Below, piece after piece: positions 43,978 to 53,218 of a DNA stretch of 64,000 nt (its first letter is position 1; every line of letters begins with the position of its first letter). The notes under the pieces are model-generated. The model was not told where the DNA came from and ran no database searches. It saw only the letters and a program-made list of their open reading frames with translations. The stretch comes from Candidatus Schekmanbacteria bacterium (GTDB lineage Bacteria; CSSED10-310; JACPHN01): positions 53,908 to 117,907 of the forward strand of contig JACPHN010000124.1 in assembly GCA_016188575.1 (NCBI GenBank), read 5' to 3'. A program made the position numbers and the translations under genes.

Positions 43978-45048
43978 ATGATCCGCGTGTTGATCACTGA
44001 GGACTCGAGCTTCATGCGAAACAGCCTGCGGCGCATGCTCGAGACCGGCACGGCGTGTACAGTGTGCGGAATGGCCCGCACCGGAGCCGAGGCCGTCGCG
44101 CTGGTCGCGTCCCTCGCGCCCGACGTGGTTACCCTCGACGTGGAAATGCCGGGCATGGACGGCGTCGAGGCGCTTCGCCGGATCATGGCAGCCCGCCCGA
44201 CGCCGGTGGTCATGGTGTCCGCCTTCACCGCGGCGGGAGCCGAGCTGACCCTGCGATGCCTCGAGCTCGGGGCGGTGGACTTCGTGCAGAAGCCTTCGGG
44301 CGCGGTGTCGCTGGATATGGCGCGGGTGCAGGAGGAGCTCGTGCGTAAGGTCGTCGCCGCCGCGCGCGCCCGCCCACGCGTGCTTCGAGACGGTCCTGCC
44401 CAGCGGGCCGGCGACCGGGTTCGCCTGCCTGATGGTTTACGCCCGGACGCGGGCGGCCTCGCGGCTTTCCCGGTGGTGGGCATCGGTGCTTCGACCGGCG
44501 GGCCGGGGACGTTGCAACGGCTCCTCCCCTGCCTGCCGTCCGAGCTGCCAGCGGCCGTTCTCGTCGTCCAGCACATGCCGGCGGCCTTCGTGCCCGCCTT
44601 CGTTCGACGGCTGAGCGAGTGCTGCGCCTTACCGGTGAGGTTGGCGGAGGACCGGACGCCGCTCGCCCCGGGCTGCATCCTGGTCGCCCCCGGAGACGCG
44701 CACCTGCTGGTCTCCTCCACCAGGCGGCTGCTGCTCGACGACGGGCCGCCGGTGAACGGCTTCCGGCCATCGATCGACGTGACCTTCAAATCGCTGGCAC
44801 AGCACGTCCGGGAGCGTGCCGTCGGGACCGTGCTCACGGGCATGGCAGGGGATGGCGCCGACGGAGTCCGCGCCATCAAGGCCGCCGGCGGGGCGACCCT
44901 TGCCCAGGACGAGGACTCGTGCGTGGTGTTCGGGATGCCGGGCGCCGCGATCGCGACGGGGTGCGTCGAGCGGGTAGCGGCGGCGGGAGCGATTCCGACC
45001 GAAATCGTGCGCATGGTGCTGGCGGCGGCCCGTCGCGTGGAATGCTAG
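43978..45048 (+). CDS. cheB: Chemotaxis methylesterase CheB
   Basis: A 356-residue CheB. The receiver domain (1-125) has phosphoacceptor D54 (VTLDVEMPGMDG). After a linker, the methylesterase domain (165-350) has the catalytic triad Ser172 (GIGASTGGPGTL), His199 (VVQHMPAAF) and Asp292 (GMAGDGADG). It removes methyl groups from receptors when phosphorylated by CheA, opposing CheR. No deamidase CheD is present. Confidence 0.94.
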   Translation: MIRVLITEDSSFMRNSLRRMLETGTACTVCGMARTGAEAVALVASLAPDVVTLDVEMPGMDGVEALRRIMAARPTPVVMVSAFTAAGAELTLRCLELGAVDFVQKPSGAVSLDMARVQEELVRKVVAAARARPRVLRDGPAQRAGDRVRLPDGLRPDAGGLAAFPVVGIGASTGGPGTLQRLLPCLPSELPAAVLVVQHMPAAFVPAFVRRLSECCALPVRLAEDRTPLAPGCILVAPGDAHLLVSSTRRLLLDDGPPVNGFRPSIDVTFKSLAQHVRERAVGTVLTGMAGDGADGVRAIKAAGGATLAQDEDSCVVFGMPGAAIATGCVERVAAAGAIPTEIVRMVLAAARRVEC

Positions 45049-45103
45049 CGATGCAAACGGCTTCTTGCCCCACTCCCGGCGCCAAAGCGAGGAAGGAGTT
45101 ACG

Positions 45104-45883
45104 ATGAGCCAGACCAGGCAGCAGGACAGACCGGAGTCACGCCGGGCAGAGCTGCTCTCCGAGCGGCGTCGTGGCCACTTCAGGGCCGAGGGTGGAGACG
45201 TGCGGGCACCAGACAGCGGCGCCGACCGCAAGTTTGTGACCTTTGCGGTCGGACGCCACACGATGGCTGCCGATGTGGCCTTCGTCCGCGAGATCTCCGA
45301 GCTGCTGCCGGTGGCGCACGTGCCATCGGCGCCGAGCTTCGTCGAGGGCGTGGTGGACCTGCGAGGCACCGTCGTTCCTGTGCTCGACCTGGCGTCTCGG
45401 CTCGGTCTGCCGCGCAACGAGGTCGACGAAGACACGTGCATCCTTTTCGTGGAGCTTGGCGCGCGATTGCTCGGCCTGGTGGTCGACCGCGTCCATCACG
45501 TGGTGTCCCTGCCCGCGGTGGAGGTCACGCCGCCGCCGCCCGAGGCGGTGGGCGAGGGGGTGGGCTGGCTCACCGGCGTCGCTCGTATCGGCGGCGGTCT
45601 GGTGCTATTGCTCGACCTCCCGCGCGTGCTGTCGGCGCGGGAAAGCGCGGCGGCTCTGGGCTGTGCGGCCGCCGGGGCCGATTTGGATCGGGGTGCGGGC
45701 GCGCCGGCGGGAATCCGGCCGGCACCACATTTCCTGGGGGCGGACGGAAGCGAGGCCTACCTCGCCCCGGAAGCCAACACGAGCTCCGCCCAGCGGTCTC
45801 GTCGGCCCGCCGCCGCTCAGAGCGTCAGCCCTGACCAGGCGCTCGGCGCTTCGGACGAAATGGTGATCCCGGAGCGCGCGTAG
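45104..45883 (+). CDS. cheW: Second CheW-like adaptor
   Basis: A 259-residue CheW-domain protein. ATG 45104 follows GAAGGAG. A charged leader (1-45) precedes the CheW fold (FVTFAVGRHTMAADVAFVRE, APSFVEGVVDLRGTVVPVLD, LGLVVDRVHHVVSLPAVEV). About 80 residues of low-complexity tail follow. The extra ends distinguish it from the first CheW; it may bind another receptor type or tune array structure. It ends the operon. Confidence 0.88.
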   Translation: MSQTRQQDRPESRRAELLSERRRGHFRAEGGDVRAPDSGADRKFVTFAVGRHTMAADVAFVREISELLPVAHVPSAPSFVEGVVDLRGTVVPVLDLASRLGLPRNEVDEDTCILFVELGARLLGLVVDRVHHVVSLPAVEVTPPPPEAVGEGVGWLTGVARIGGGLVLLLDLPRVLSARESAAALGCAAAGADLDRGAGAPAGIRPAPHFLGADGSEAYLAPEANTSSAQRSRRPAAAQSVSPDQALGASDEMVIPERA

Positions 45884-46282
45884 GCGACCACGAAAGCGGC
45901 GAGCCGGCCGAGGGCACGCGGCGACGTGAAGCGACCCGCTGCCGGCGGATCTTCCCGCGGTGCCGCCAGCAACCCCGTGACGTGCTGCGTAGCACGAAAA
46001 CGGGCGTCGGAAGATGCTGGATTACACGTGCCGAAACTTGAAAGCGGTGCGACGCCTGGGACCGCGGGCCGCCGGCCCGCATCTTTGGGCCGGATGGCGA
46101 TGCGGGCCAGGGGTCCGCGCACCGAGGCAGAGCAGTTCCCGCCGTCCAGCTTGTGAAGGAGGACCTTCCGACTTTCTGCCGACGCTGAAATGAGGCTGAA
46201 GCTGTTAAGCCCAGTCTACGGCGGGCAACGCACAGAGCCGGCCGGTCGGGTTGGGAATCTCGCTTTGGGCGACGAATCACTA
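45884..46282. other. Intergenic region after the chemosensory operon
   Basis: About 400 bases with no convincing gene. A perfect hairpin GCGGGCC-GCC-GGCCCGC at 46064-46080 may end the operon transcript. The last 60 bases turn AT-rich toward the next gene. Confidence 0.45.
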
Positions 46283-46310
46283 TTGAAAATCAAACGGCAT
46301 AGTTTATAAT
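46283..46310 (+). promoter_or_regulatory. Sigma-70-like promoter of the DUF4143 ATPase gene
   Basis: TTGAAA (46283-46288) and a perfect TATAAT (46305-46310) are 16 bases apart. The start ATG lies only seven bases after the -10 box, so transcription would begin at or within a base or two of the ATG. The mRNA would be leaderless; no ribosome site is seen. Confidence 0.6.
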
Positions 46311-46317
46311 TTCAACT

Positions 46318-47475
46318 ATGTTGCCTCGATCTGCTCACATTGCTCGCATTGCCGACCTGCTGCAAATGTTCCCCGTTGTGGGCATTATCGGCCCACGACA
46401 GGTCGGCAAGACCACACTCGCCCGCCAGGTTGCGGCGACGCACGCACAGGTGAGCTGGTATGACCTCGAGCATCCCCGCGACCTCGCGCGCCTGAGCGAG
46501 CCAGGACTCGCGCTCGAGCCCCTGCGTGGACTTGTTGTCATCGATGAGGTGCAGCGCCGACCGGATCTGTTTCCGCTGCTGCGATCACTCGCCGACCGGC
46601 CGGAGCAACCAGCCCGCTTCTTGGTGCTCGGCTCGGCATCGCCCAACCTTCTACGACAGGGCTCCGAGTCGCTCGCGGGCCGCGTCGTGTTTCACCGCCT
46701 TGATGGCCTGTCGCTCCACGAAGTGGGTAACGCCCGACTCGACGACCTTTGGGTGCGAGGAGGCTTCCCGCGTTCCTTTCTCGCCGCGTCCGCGGCAGCA
46801 TCGGCTGAGTGGCGGGAGGCGTTTGTTGCCAGCTTCTTGGAGCGCGACCTCCCTCAGCTCGGCATCGGTGTGCCCGCCCCGGCCATGCGGCGGTTCTGGA
46901 CCATGCTCGCGCACTACCACGGGCAGATCTGGAATGGCGCCGAGTTGGCGCGCGCCTTCGCGGTTTCCGCCCCCACCGTGAAACGCTACCTCGAGACGCT
47001 GGAGGCAACGTTCGTCGTGCGTACGCTTCGGCCGTGGCACGTGAACATCGCCAAACGTCAGGTGCGAGCACCAAAGGTATATCTCGCGGACACCGGCATT
47101 CTACACACGCTTCTGGGTCTCGCCGACCATGACGACCTTCTTGGCCATCCGAAGGTAGGTGCTTCTTGGGAAGGCTTTGCGCTTCATGAGGTTCTCATGC
47201 GACTGGGTGCCCGGTCGCATGAAGCATACTTCTGGGCTACCCACGCGGGAGCGGAGCTCGATCTTCTCGTGGTTCGTGGCACTCGCCGTCTGGGCTTCGA
47301 AGTCAAGCGGACCGACGCTCCCCGAGCCAGCCGTTCGATCCGGAACGCGATTGCGGACCTCCATCTCCAGCGCGTCGATATCATCCACGCGGGGCCCCAG
47401 ACGTTTCCACTCGCGACAGACGTGCGTGCGGTAGCCCTTTCGTCCCTCGAGCAGGACCTCGAGCCGCTCACCTGA
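46318..47475 (+). CDS. AAA ATPase with DUF4143 domain
   Basis: A 385-residue ATPase of the common AAA_14/DUF4143 family. Walker A is GIIGPRQVGKTTLARQV (residues about 22-38), Walker B VVIDEVQRRPDL. The C-terminal DUF4143 part has a winged helix (ELARAFAVSAPTVKRYLETL), VYLADTGILHTLLG and the nuclease-like end HAGAELDLLVVRGTRRLGFEVK. Function is unknown; such genes spread horizontally and vary in number per genome. The AT-rich promoter unlike its surroundings fits recent arrival. Confidence 0.85.
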   Translation: MLPRSAHIARIADLLQMFPVVGIIGPRQVGKTTLARQVAATHAQVSWYDLEHPRDLARLSEPGLALEPLRGLVVIDEVQRRPDLFPLLRSLADRPEQPARFLVLGSASPNLLRQGSESLAGRVVFHRLDGLSLHEVGNARLDDLWVRGGFPRSFLAASAAASAEWREAFVASFLERDLPQLGIGVPAPAMRRFWTMLAHYHGQIWNGAELARAFAVSAPTVKRYLETLEATFVVRTLRPWHVNIAKRQVRAPKVYLADTGILHTLLGLADHDDLLGHPKVGASWEGFALHEVLMRLGARSHEAYFWATHAGAELDLLVVRGTRRLGFEVKRTDAPRASRSIRNAIADLHLQRVDIIHAGPQTFPLATDVRAVALSSLEQDLEPLT

Positions 47476-47506
47476 GACCGACCGCAGCCTCTGGAGCGCC
47501 TCCAGG

Positions 47507-48412
47507 CTAGCGTCGCAGCTCCTTGAGCGCCTCCAGCTCCGCGAACGTCCGCGGCCAGTCCTGCCGCAGCAGTTGCGACAGCGCCCGGTCGGCGAGCAAC
47601 CGCCCCTCGGTCTGGCACCCTGGGCAGTAGTTTGCCTCGTTTTCTGCGTACACGATGCGCTGAATCGCGCCGCCACAGCGCGGGCACGCCGCCCCGTACC
47701 GCCCATGGACCGCCATCTCCGGCCGGAACGCCGTGACGTGCTCGGGAAAGCCGTCGCCGGCCTGCTCGCGCAAACGGGCGACCCATGTCTGGAGGATCTC
47801 GACCGCGGCGGCGTGCAGGCGGTCGATCTCATCCGGAGCGAGCTGACCCGTGCGGCGAAACGGTGACAGGCGCGCGGCGTGCAAGATCTCGTCGGAGTAG
47901 GCGTTGCCAATCCCGCTGAACAGCCGCGGATCCGTGAGGACGCGCTTGAGCGTCCGGTTTTCCCGTGCCACGGCGGCAGCAAACTCGGCTCGCGAAGCGC
48001 CGAGCACCTCGAGCCCGCCGCGCTCAAAAGCCCCGAGCGCATCGCGGCCCTCCACGATGTGCAGCGCCGCTCGCCGCTTGCTTCCAGCCTCCGTCAGCAG
48101 CAGCGTCCCCGCGGCGAAATCGAACGCCGCGAGCCCGACTTTTCGCGGCAGCGCCGCCCCCGGTTTGCGCCACGCCAGGCGTCCGGCGATCATCAGGTGC
48201 ATGACGACAAACCGCTCTCCGTCGCAGCCAAACACGATGCGCTTGCCCATCCGGCGCACCTCGTGCACCGTCGCTCCCGCCAGCGATGCCACCGGTGGTG
48301 ACACCGTGCGCAGCACAAACGGGCTGCCGATGCGGATGCCGGCGAGCTCGGCGCCGATGACGCGCCGGCCGATCGCCCCTACGTACGCTTCGATGTCGGG
48401 CAGCTCAGGCAC
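47507..48412 (-). CDS. mutM: Formamidopyrimidine-DNA glycosylase family (Fpg/Nei)
   Basis: A 301-residue DNA repair glycosylase. The N-terminus after GTG is PELPDIEAYVG, giving the catalytic Pro and Glu; Lys in RRMGKRIVF stabilises the lesion strand. The helix-two-turn-helix is LFSGIGNAYSDEILHAARLS. The zinc finger is CPRCGGAIQRIVYAENEANY followed by CPGC. About 30 residues follow the finger, longer than the E. coli form. It removes oxidised purines or pyrimidines. The start overlaps the stop of the MBL gene. Confidence 0.88.
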   Translation of the reverse strand: MPELPDIEAYVGAIGRRVIGAELAGIRIGSPFVLRTVSPPVASLAGATVHEVRRMGKRIVFGCDGERFVVMHLMIAGRLAWRKPGAALPRKVGLAAFDFAAGTLLLTEAGSKRRAALHIVEGRDALGAFERGGLEVLGASRAEFAAAVARENRTLKRVLTDPRLFSGIGNAYSDEILHAARLSPFRRTGQLAPDEIDRLHAAAVEILQTWVARLREQAGDGFPEHVTAFRPEMAVHGRYGAACPRCGGAIQRIVYAENEANYCPGCQTEGRLLADRALSQLLRQDWPRTFAELEALKELRR

Positions 48413-49520
48413 GCACGCCCGGCGGTGTCGGCGCGCCGCCGCTCAGAAAGCCTACGAGCAGCGGTTTCGCGAGCTTTTCCGGACGGGCCGCATACCGCGG
48501 GGCCGCACGCAGGTCGTCGACGACCTCGTCGAGGTTGTCGACCCGCAAATACCCGAGCTCGTGCAAATACTCGACGTGTGCCGCGGTCTCGAACAGGGCG
48601 AGCAGCACGCCATATCCCTGCTGCGAGCCGAACAGCGCCCGCGAGATCTGGTCGATCGTGCTTGGGGTTTCATGGCACAGGCCGAGCACCCGGGCCAGCC
48701 GGTCGCGGTGATGCGTGATGGTCTCGTCGATGCGCCGGGCCACGTTCGGCATCGGCGCCTCGTGCGCTCCCAGCGCCAGCGCAAATGGGCCGCGGTCCCG
48801 CAGCTTGACCAGCGAATCGAGATAGTGGCTCAGCCCCATGAACGGCGTGATCGAATGGGGGCTTTGCAGCGGCGTGGTGCGCGCGAGCAGGTGGTCCCCC
48901 GTCAACACGACGTCATCCACGATAATGCAGATCAGGCCCGGGCAGTGTCCGGGCACGTGCACGACCGGCCACTTTCCCGCGATGAGGTCGCCCTCGCGCA
49001 GGTAGCGGTCGGGCTGAATCGGCGCGAAGGCATCCTTGGCGCCGAGGTGGATCGCCTTGAAGTGAGCGACGCGCTCGGCGCGCAGGCCCGCGCGGGACAG
49101 GAAGATCTCGATGTCCCGGGATACCAGCAGGAGCCGTTCGCGAAACGTCTCCAGCACGCGGCTGTCGAGCTCGTGGATGGCGATCGGCACGCCCAGCTCG
49201 CGGAGCGCATGTGCGTTGCTGAAATGGTCGAAATGAGCATGCGTGATGACCGCCTCGGTGAGCCCGCGGAGCGTCCGCTCGACGCCGAAGCGCTCCCCGA
49301 CTTCTACAAGTCGTCCTTCTATGGCGCCCTGGCTCATGATCGTGCCGACATCGACGAGCACGCTCGCGGCGCCATCGTCGATGAGGTACACGTTATTGAC
49401 GTGGTTTGGAAAGGTCTCCACGGGGAGCAAGAAGATGCGCGTGCCCGCGGACGTGGTGACCTCGGCGACCGACCGGGGGCTTCCCTTGGCGTCCGTCGCG
49501 AATTCGCTGATCTTGACCAT
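48405..49520 (-). CDS. MBL-fold metallohydrolase
   Basis: A 371-residue metallo-beta-lactamase-fold hydrolase. Metal ligands are THAHFDH, a later His in VVHVPGHCPGLICI and Asp in VLTGDHLL. A C-terminal helical extension of about 120 residues (RVLGLCHETPSTIDQISRAL) is like that of LACTB2-type enzymes. Substrate unknown; could be a thioesterase or lactonase. Its last bases overlap mutM, so the two form an operon. It is divergent from the amidohydrolase. Confidence 0.85.
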   Translation of the reverse strand: MVKISEFATDAKGSPRSVAEVTTSAGTRIFLLPVETFPNHVNNVYLIDDGAASVLVDVGTIMSQGAIEGRLVEVGERFGVERTLRGLTEAVITHAHFDHFSNAHALRELGVPIAIHELDSRVLETFRERLLLVSRDIEIFLSRAGLRAERVAHFKAIHLGAKDAFAPIQPDRYLREGDLIAGKWPVVHVPGHCPGLICIIVDDVVLTGDHLLARTTPLQSPHSITPFMGLSHYLDSLVKLRDRGPFALALGAHEAPMPNVARRIDETITHHRDRLARVLGLCHETPSTIDQISRALFGSQQGYGVLLALFETAAHVEYLHELGYLRVDNLDEVVDDLRAAPRYAARPEKLAKPLLVGFLSGGAPTPPGVRA

Positions 49521-49701
49521 GTTTTTCTACGAGCCTCCGCCGTGGGCGGCCGAAAGGGTGCGGATGCTGGCGGCGCGGTGTGCCGCGCGTTACGATTGTG
49601 AGCATTGCCGCGCACGCGACCAATTGTAAACCCCTTGCGTCAATCGTGGCAGCGATGGCCACGCCTTGGTGTGGCGCGCAACGTTCGACGGCGAGCTCGT
49701 G

Positions 49702-51312
49702 ATGAACGAATCCGAACCCGAATCAGACCTGGTCATTACCGGTGGAACGATCGTGACGAACGCACCGGCACTGCCGCGGGCGGAAGCGCTGGCGGTCAGT
49801 GCGGGCAAAATTGCCGCCGTGGGGAAATGGCGTGAGGTCAGGCGAGTCGCCGCCGCGGGCTGTCGCGTTCTGGATCTCGCCGGCGGCATTGCGGTGCCGG
49901 GCCTGGTCGATGCACACGGGCATATCCTCGGCCTGGGCATGGCGCTGAGCGTGCTTGACGTCGGCTCGTGCCGCAGCGCGGCGGCGGTCGCCGGCGCGGT
50001 TGCCGGTGCGGCGGCGGAACGGAGCGACGGTTGGATTCTCGGCCGCGGATGGAACCACAACGCGTGGGATCCGCCTGTCTTTCCCGACGGTCGCGGCCTC
50101 GACGCGGCGGCCTCCGGCCGCGCCGTGTGGCTGCGCCGCGCCGATGGCCATGCGGGGCTCGCGAGCCCCGCGGCGCTGGCTCTGGCCGGGGTGTCGCGCG
50201 ATACTCCGGACCCGCCGGCCGGCCGCATTGTTCGCGACGCCGCCGGTGCGCCGACCGGCGTGCTGATCGACAGCGCCATGAATCTGGTCGAACGCGTCAT
50301 TCCCGCGGCTCCCGCGGCCGTGGAACGTCGTTGGCTCGAGGCAGCGCTGGCGTGTCTGGCCGATGCCGGCCTGACCGCCGTGCACGACATGGGGTCGCGC
50401 GCGGGCATCATCGCGCACCTGGCGGAGCTATCGCGAGAGGGCAACCTACCCGTGCGGGTGCGCCTCGCGATCGACGCCGGAGACGACCATCTCGACGAGC
50501 AGCTCGCGCGGGGACCGTGGTCGGAAGGCCACCTCGCCGTTGCCGCCGTCAAGCTCTTCGCCGACGGCGCGCTAGGTAGCCGGGGGGCGGCGCTGCTCGC
50601 GGGCTACGCCGACGAGCCGGGCAACCGGGGGCTGCTGCTCGCCACCTCCGCCGAGCTCGCCGGGATCCTCCGCCGCGCGACCGCCGGCGGGTTCCAGACC
50701 TGCATCCACGCGATCGGAGATGGCGCAAACCGCGCGGCCCTCGACGCGATCGCAGCCGCCATGACCCCACCCGAGCGCCACCGCCTGCGCCCGCGCATCG
50801 AGCACGCCCAGGTCGTCCACGATGCCGACTTCGCGCGCTTTCGCCTTATGGCCGTCGTTGCCTCCATGCAGCCCCAGCACGCCGCGAGCGATTTCCCCTG
50901 GGCGCCCAGAGTGCTCGGACCGGACCGATTCCGCGGTGCCTACGCGTGGCGGCGCATGCTGGACGAGGGCGTCGTCGTCGCCTTCGGCAGCGATTTCCCC
51001 GTCGAGCCTCCGGCGCCGCTGGAGGGCCTTCGCGCGGCGGTCACCTGCGCCGAGGACGACGGCGCCAGGCGCCTGACCCTCGGCGAGGCCCTGGCGGCCT
51101 ACACGTCCGGGGCGGCGTTCGCTTCGCACTGCGAGGATCGCCGCGGCCGGCTCGCTCCCGGATTCGATGCGGACATTTCCCTCTTCACCGTCGATCCGGC
51201 GCCGCCGGAAAGCGGAGCCGGCGCGGCGGCGGAGCTGCTTGCGCCCCTCGTGCGCGCGGCCAGACCGCGCGCGACGGTGGTGGCAGGCCGGCTCCGCGAA
51301 GGGCGCGGCTGA
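49702..51312 (+). CDS. Amidohydrolase (YtcJ-like)
   Basis: A 536-residue amidohydrolase of the amidohydro_3/YtcJ group. Metal motif VDAHGHILGLGM, then ILGRGWNHNAW, KLFADGALGSRGAALLAGY, CIHAIGDGANRAALDA and the final FGSDFPVEPPAPLEGL, whose Asp is the catalytic base. Such enzymes hydrolyse C-N bonds of small amides or cyclic compounds; the substrate is unknown. An adjacent GTG at 49699 is also in frame. Confidence 0.88.
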   Translation: MNESEPESDLVITGGTIVTNAPALPRAEALAVSAGKIAAVGKWREVRRVAAAGCRVLDLAGGIAVPGLVDAHGHILGLGMALSVLDVGSCRSAAAVAGAVAGAAAERSDGWILGRGWNHNAWDPPVFPDGRGLDAAASGRAVWLRRADGHAGLASPAALALAGVSRDTPDPPAGRIVRDAAGAPTGVLIDSAMNLVERVIPAAPAAVERRWLEAALACLADAGLTAVHDMGSRAGIIAHLAELSREGNLPVRVRLAIDAGDDHLDEQLARGPWSEGHLAVAAVKLFADGALGSRGAALLAGYADEPGNRGLLLATSAELAGILRRATAGGFQTCIHAIGDGANRAALDAIAAAMTPPERHRLRPRIEHAQVVHDADFARFRLMAVVASMQPQHAASDFPWAPRVLGPDRFRGAYAWRRMLDEGVVVAFGSDFPVEPPAPLEGLRAAVTCAEDDGARRLTLGEALAAYTSGAAFASHCEDRRGRLAPGFDADISLFTVDPAPPESGAGAAAELLAPLVRAARPRATVVAGRLREGRG

Positions 51313-51774
51313 TGAACGGCGCGGCCGGGGCATTCCCTTCCCGGCCCCACCGGCCCTCCTGTGCTGCCGGGATCCCGCCGCTTTCGCCAGTGCCACGGTG
51401 GCAAATCGCTTGCTGAGGCGAGATGCTCGGAAAAGTCTGGACACCGGCGAGACACCTCGCGGCGCGGCACCTCGACCACGATCCGGCCGACCTCGTGCGC
51501 TTTTACCACGACGTCCCAAAGGTAGCAGCCTTCGATCTCATGTTTCAATGGTCGAATGGACGATTGCAAGAACGAAGGTCACCAACAGCCATCTGCATCC
51601 AGGCGATGTCCCTGTCTGCGCTCAGCGAGCATCGCGAACAGCCCTCGCGTCAGGCTAACGCGGCGCCTTCCTGGGGCATGCCGGCAACGACAGATGGGTC
51701 GGATGCCGCGCCACCCCCTACACGCTCCCTCGGCCGCCGACGACGGTCGGCGGCCGTCGCTTCGGAAGACGGGG
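51313..51774. other. Non-coding stretch after the amidohydrolase
   Basis: About 460 bases without a convincing gene. A perfect stem-loop CGGCCGCCGAC-GACG-GTCGGCGGCCG at 51731-51756 lies just downstream of the stop of the split Asp-box gene (minus strand) and is probably its terminator, although no T-run follows. Confidence 0.5.
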
Positions 51775-52211
51775 CTATTGGCCCAGGCCATCCGCCGAGC
51801 CAAACCACGTCTGTCCTCGGTCAGTGCTCTTGAGGATACCGTCGTGGCTCACCGCTGCGTAGATGACATCGGCGTCGGTCGCGTCTTGCATGACCTCGTG
51901 GACGGCCCTGTTCGTCGCCGTCAGTTTCTCGAACGTCACGCCATTATTGTCGCTGCGAAGGAGCGCGCCCGTTTGCTGATCGATGTCTTGGTGCCATTCA
52001 CCGTTGGCGACGAGGAGCTCGCTGCTATCCGATGTGAGCACTTCGAGGTCCCTCAGCCAAAGCCCGTCTCCGATGGGCGAGGAGTCGCTCCAGGTAGCGC
52101 CGGCATCTCGGGTCCGAAGGATCTGGGGGTCATCATGCGTGACGAAGAGCTCCGCGTTATCAGCGGGATTGACAGTAAGCGACGAGGCGTACCAGGTATC
52201 TCGGATCCTGC
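51775..52211 (-). pseudogene. Asp-box protein, C-terminal half (separated by a transposon)
   Basis: Codons from 52206 down to the stop at 51775 encode 143 residues beginning IRDTWYASSLTVNPADNAEL. Asp-box repeats are clear: ILRTRDAGATW, LLRSDNNGVTF and ILKSTDRGQTWF. The half has no start of its own. Joined to the N-terminal half (57836-58498), with the transposon and one CCTGC removed, it forms an intact 364-residue reading frame. The protein was a secreted beta-propeller of the sialidase/sortilin-like type. Confidence 0.8.
52207..52211. repeat. Target site duplication, left copy
   Basis: CCTGC directly precedes the TGT end of the transposon and is identical to the five bases after its right end. 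Confidence 0.85.
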
Positions 52212-52430
52212 TGTTACGACCCGCGTAGTCTCCGGTCTTTTAGTCGCATTCGTCCTGGCTTTTTCCCGTGAATTCAGGCGAGAGTCCCCGGCGTGAATTC
52301 GGGACGGGGGCGGTTGCTCGGAGCAAGCACAGGCTCGGGTTGCGCCGGCGGGGTCCACGTTGTTGAAAGAGCGGGGTGGAAGCGTCATCCTATATCGATT
52401 TCAAACTCAGAGTCGATGGAGGAAGACGCA

Positions 52431-53063
52431 ATGTCCGCACCCGCAGTGCCAGAGTATCTCAACGCCTCGTACAGCGGCAAGCCTTGCCAGCGAGGCGGCA
52501 CCCTGATCGCCGAGGACGTCTGGGACGTCGAGGAGCACGACCGGCGGCTGGCCACGTGCGATGACTACCGCCCCGAGCAATGCAGCCATGCCGGCGGTCG
52601 TCTGCACGGCCTCGGCTGTCGTTGGCGCGTCGCGCGGGACGAGGTCGGTTCCCCTGGCTTTTGGATTCGCCGCTACTTGTGCTCCGTCTGCGGTGCCGTA
52701 TGGCAGGTGCTTCCCGCTTTCCTCGCCCGGCATCTCCATCGACCCTGGAAGGCGATTCAGTCGCGACTGGAACAGGCCGGAGCGCTCTCTGCGGCCGCAG
52801 GGGCGGCGCCTCGACTGCGCCCCAAACCAAGCACGACCCGGCGGTGGCTCGCCCGCCTGTTGGCGACGGCGATCGTGCTTACCCAAGCGCTGTCCACAGG
52901 CGGAGCCGAGGTGGGCGCAGTCATCGCTCGCGCCGGCGCGGGGTGTTGCCGTGGGGACCTCGTCGAGGCGCTGGCCGCCGGCGGCCTGCTCGATTCCCAG
53001 CGCAAGCTGGCGCAGCTCGCCGCGTGGATCCACCGCCTCGTGCCGGGTGTTCGTCTCATGTAG
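52431..53063 (+). CDS. Zinc-ribbon protein (DUF6431-like) of the transposon
   Basis: A 210-residue protein starting at an ATG that follows GGAGGAAGACGCA. It resembles the DUF6431-type zinc-ribbon proteins found beside rve transposases and ExeA-like ATPases: EQCSHAGGRLHGLG at the first knuckle, RYLCSVCGAVWQVLPAFLARH at the second. Cysteines are C43, C51, C84 and C87; the first knuckle appears incomplete (Ala in place of a Cys). The C-terminal half has a helical region (TTRRWLARLLATAIVLTQAL). Likely binds the transposon ends or regulates the transposase. Confidence 0.6.
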   Translation: MSAPAVPEYLNASYSGKPCQRGGTLIAEDVWDVEEHDRRLATCDDYRPEQCSHAGGRLHGLGCRWRVARDEVGSPGFWIRRYLCSVCGAVWQVLPAFLARHLHRPWKAIQSRLEQAGALSAAAGAAPRLRPKPSTTRRWLARLLATAIVLTQALSTGGAEVGAVIARAGAGCCRGDLVEALAAGGLLDSQRKLAQLAAWIHRLVPGVRLM

Positions 53064-53218
53064 AGCCCGCGTGTCCGACCGCCCCGCCCGCCATCTTCTG
53101 CGCGGTCGCGCGCCCTACCACTTATGGCTTTGCCGCCGGCGTAGCTTGTCTCCTGCGGGGTCGGTCAGCGGCCCCACGGGACGGCAGGACCGATCCTGCC
53201 TGGTCGAAGGAGACGGTT

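Noticed and set aside
51423-51833. 136-codon plus-strand frame after the amidohydrolase
   Set aside because: No ribosome site, domain or conserved pattern; it runs through the hairpin and antisense to the Asp-box gene end.
52266-52300. Two CGTGAATTC copies near the transposon left end as possible transposase-binding repeats
   Set aside because: Only two short copies and no clear match at the right end; too little to call binding sites.
53026-53047. TGGATCCACCGCCT inside the transposon zinc-ribbon gene matches the end of repeat B
   Set aside because: No other part of the repeat is present and the bases encode WIHRL in an intact reading frame; probably chance.
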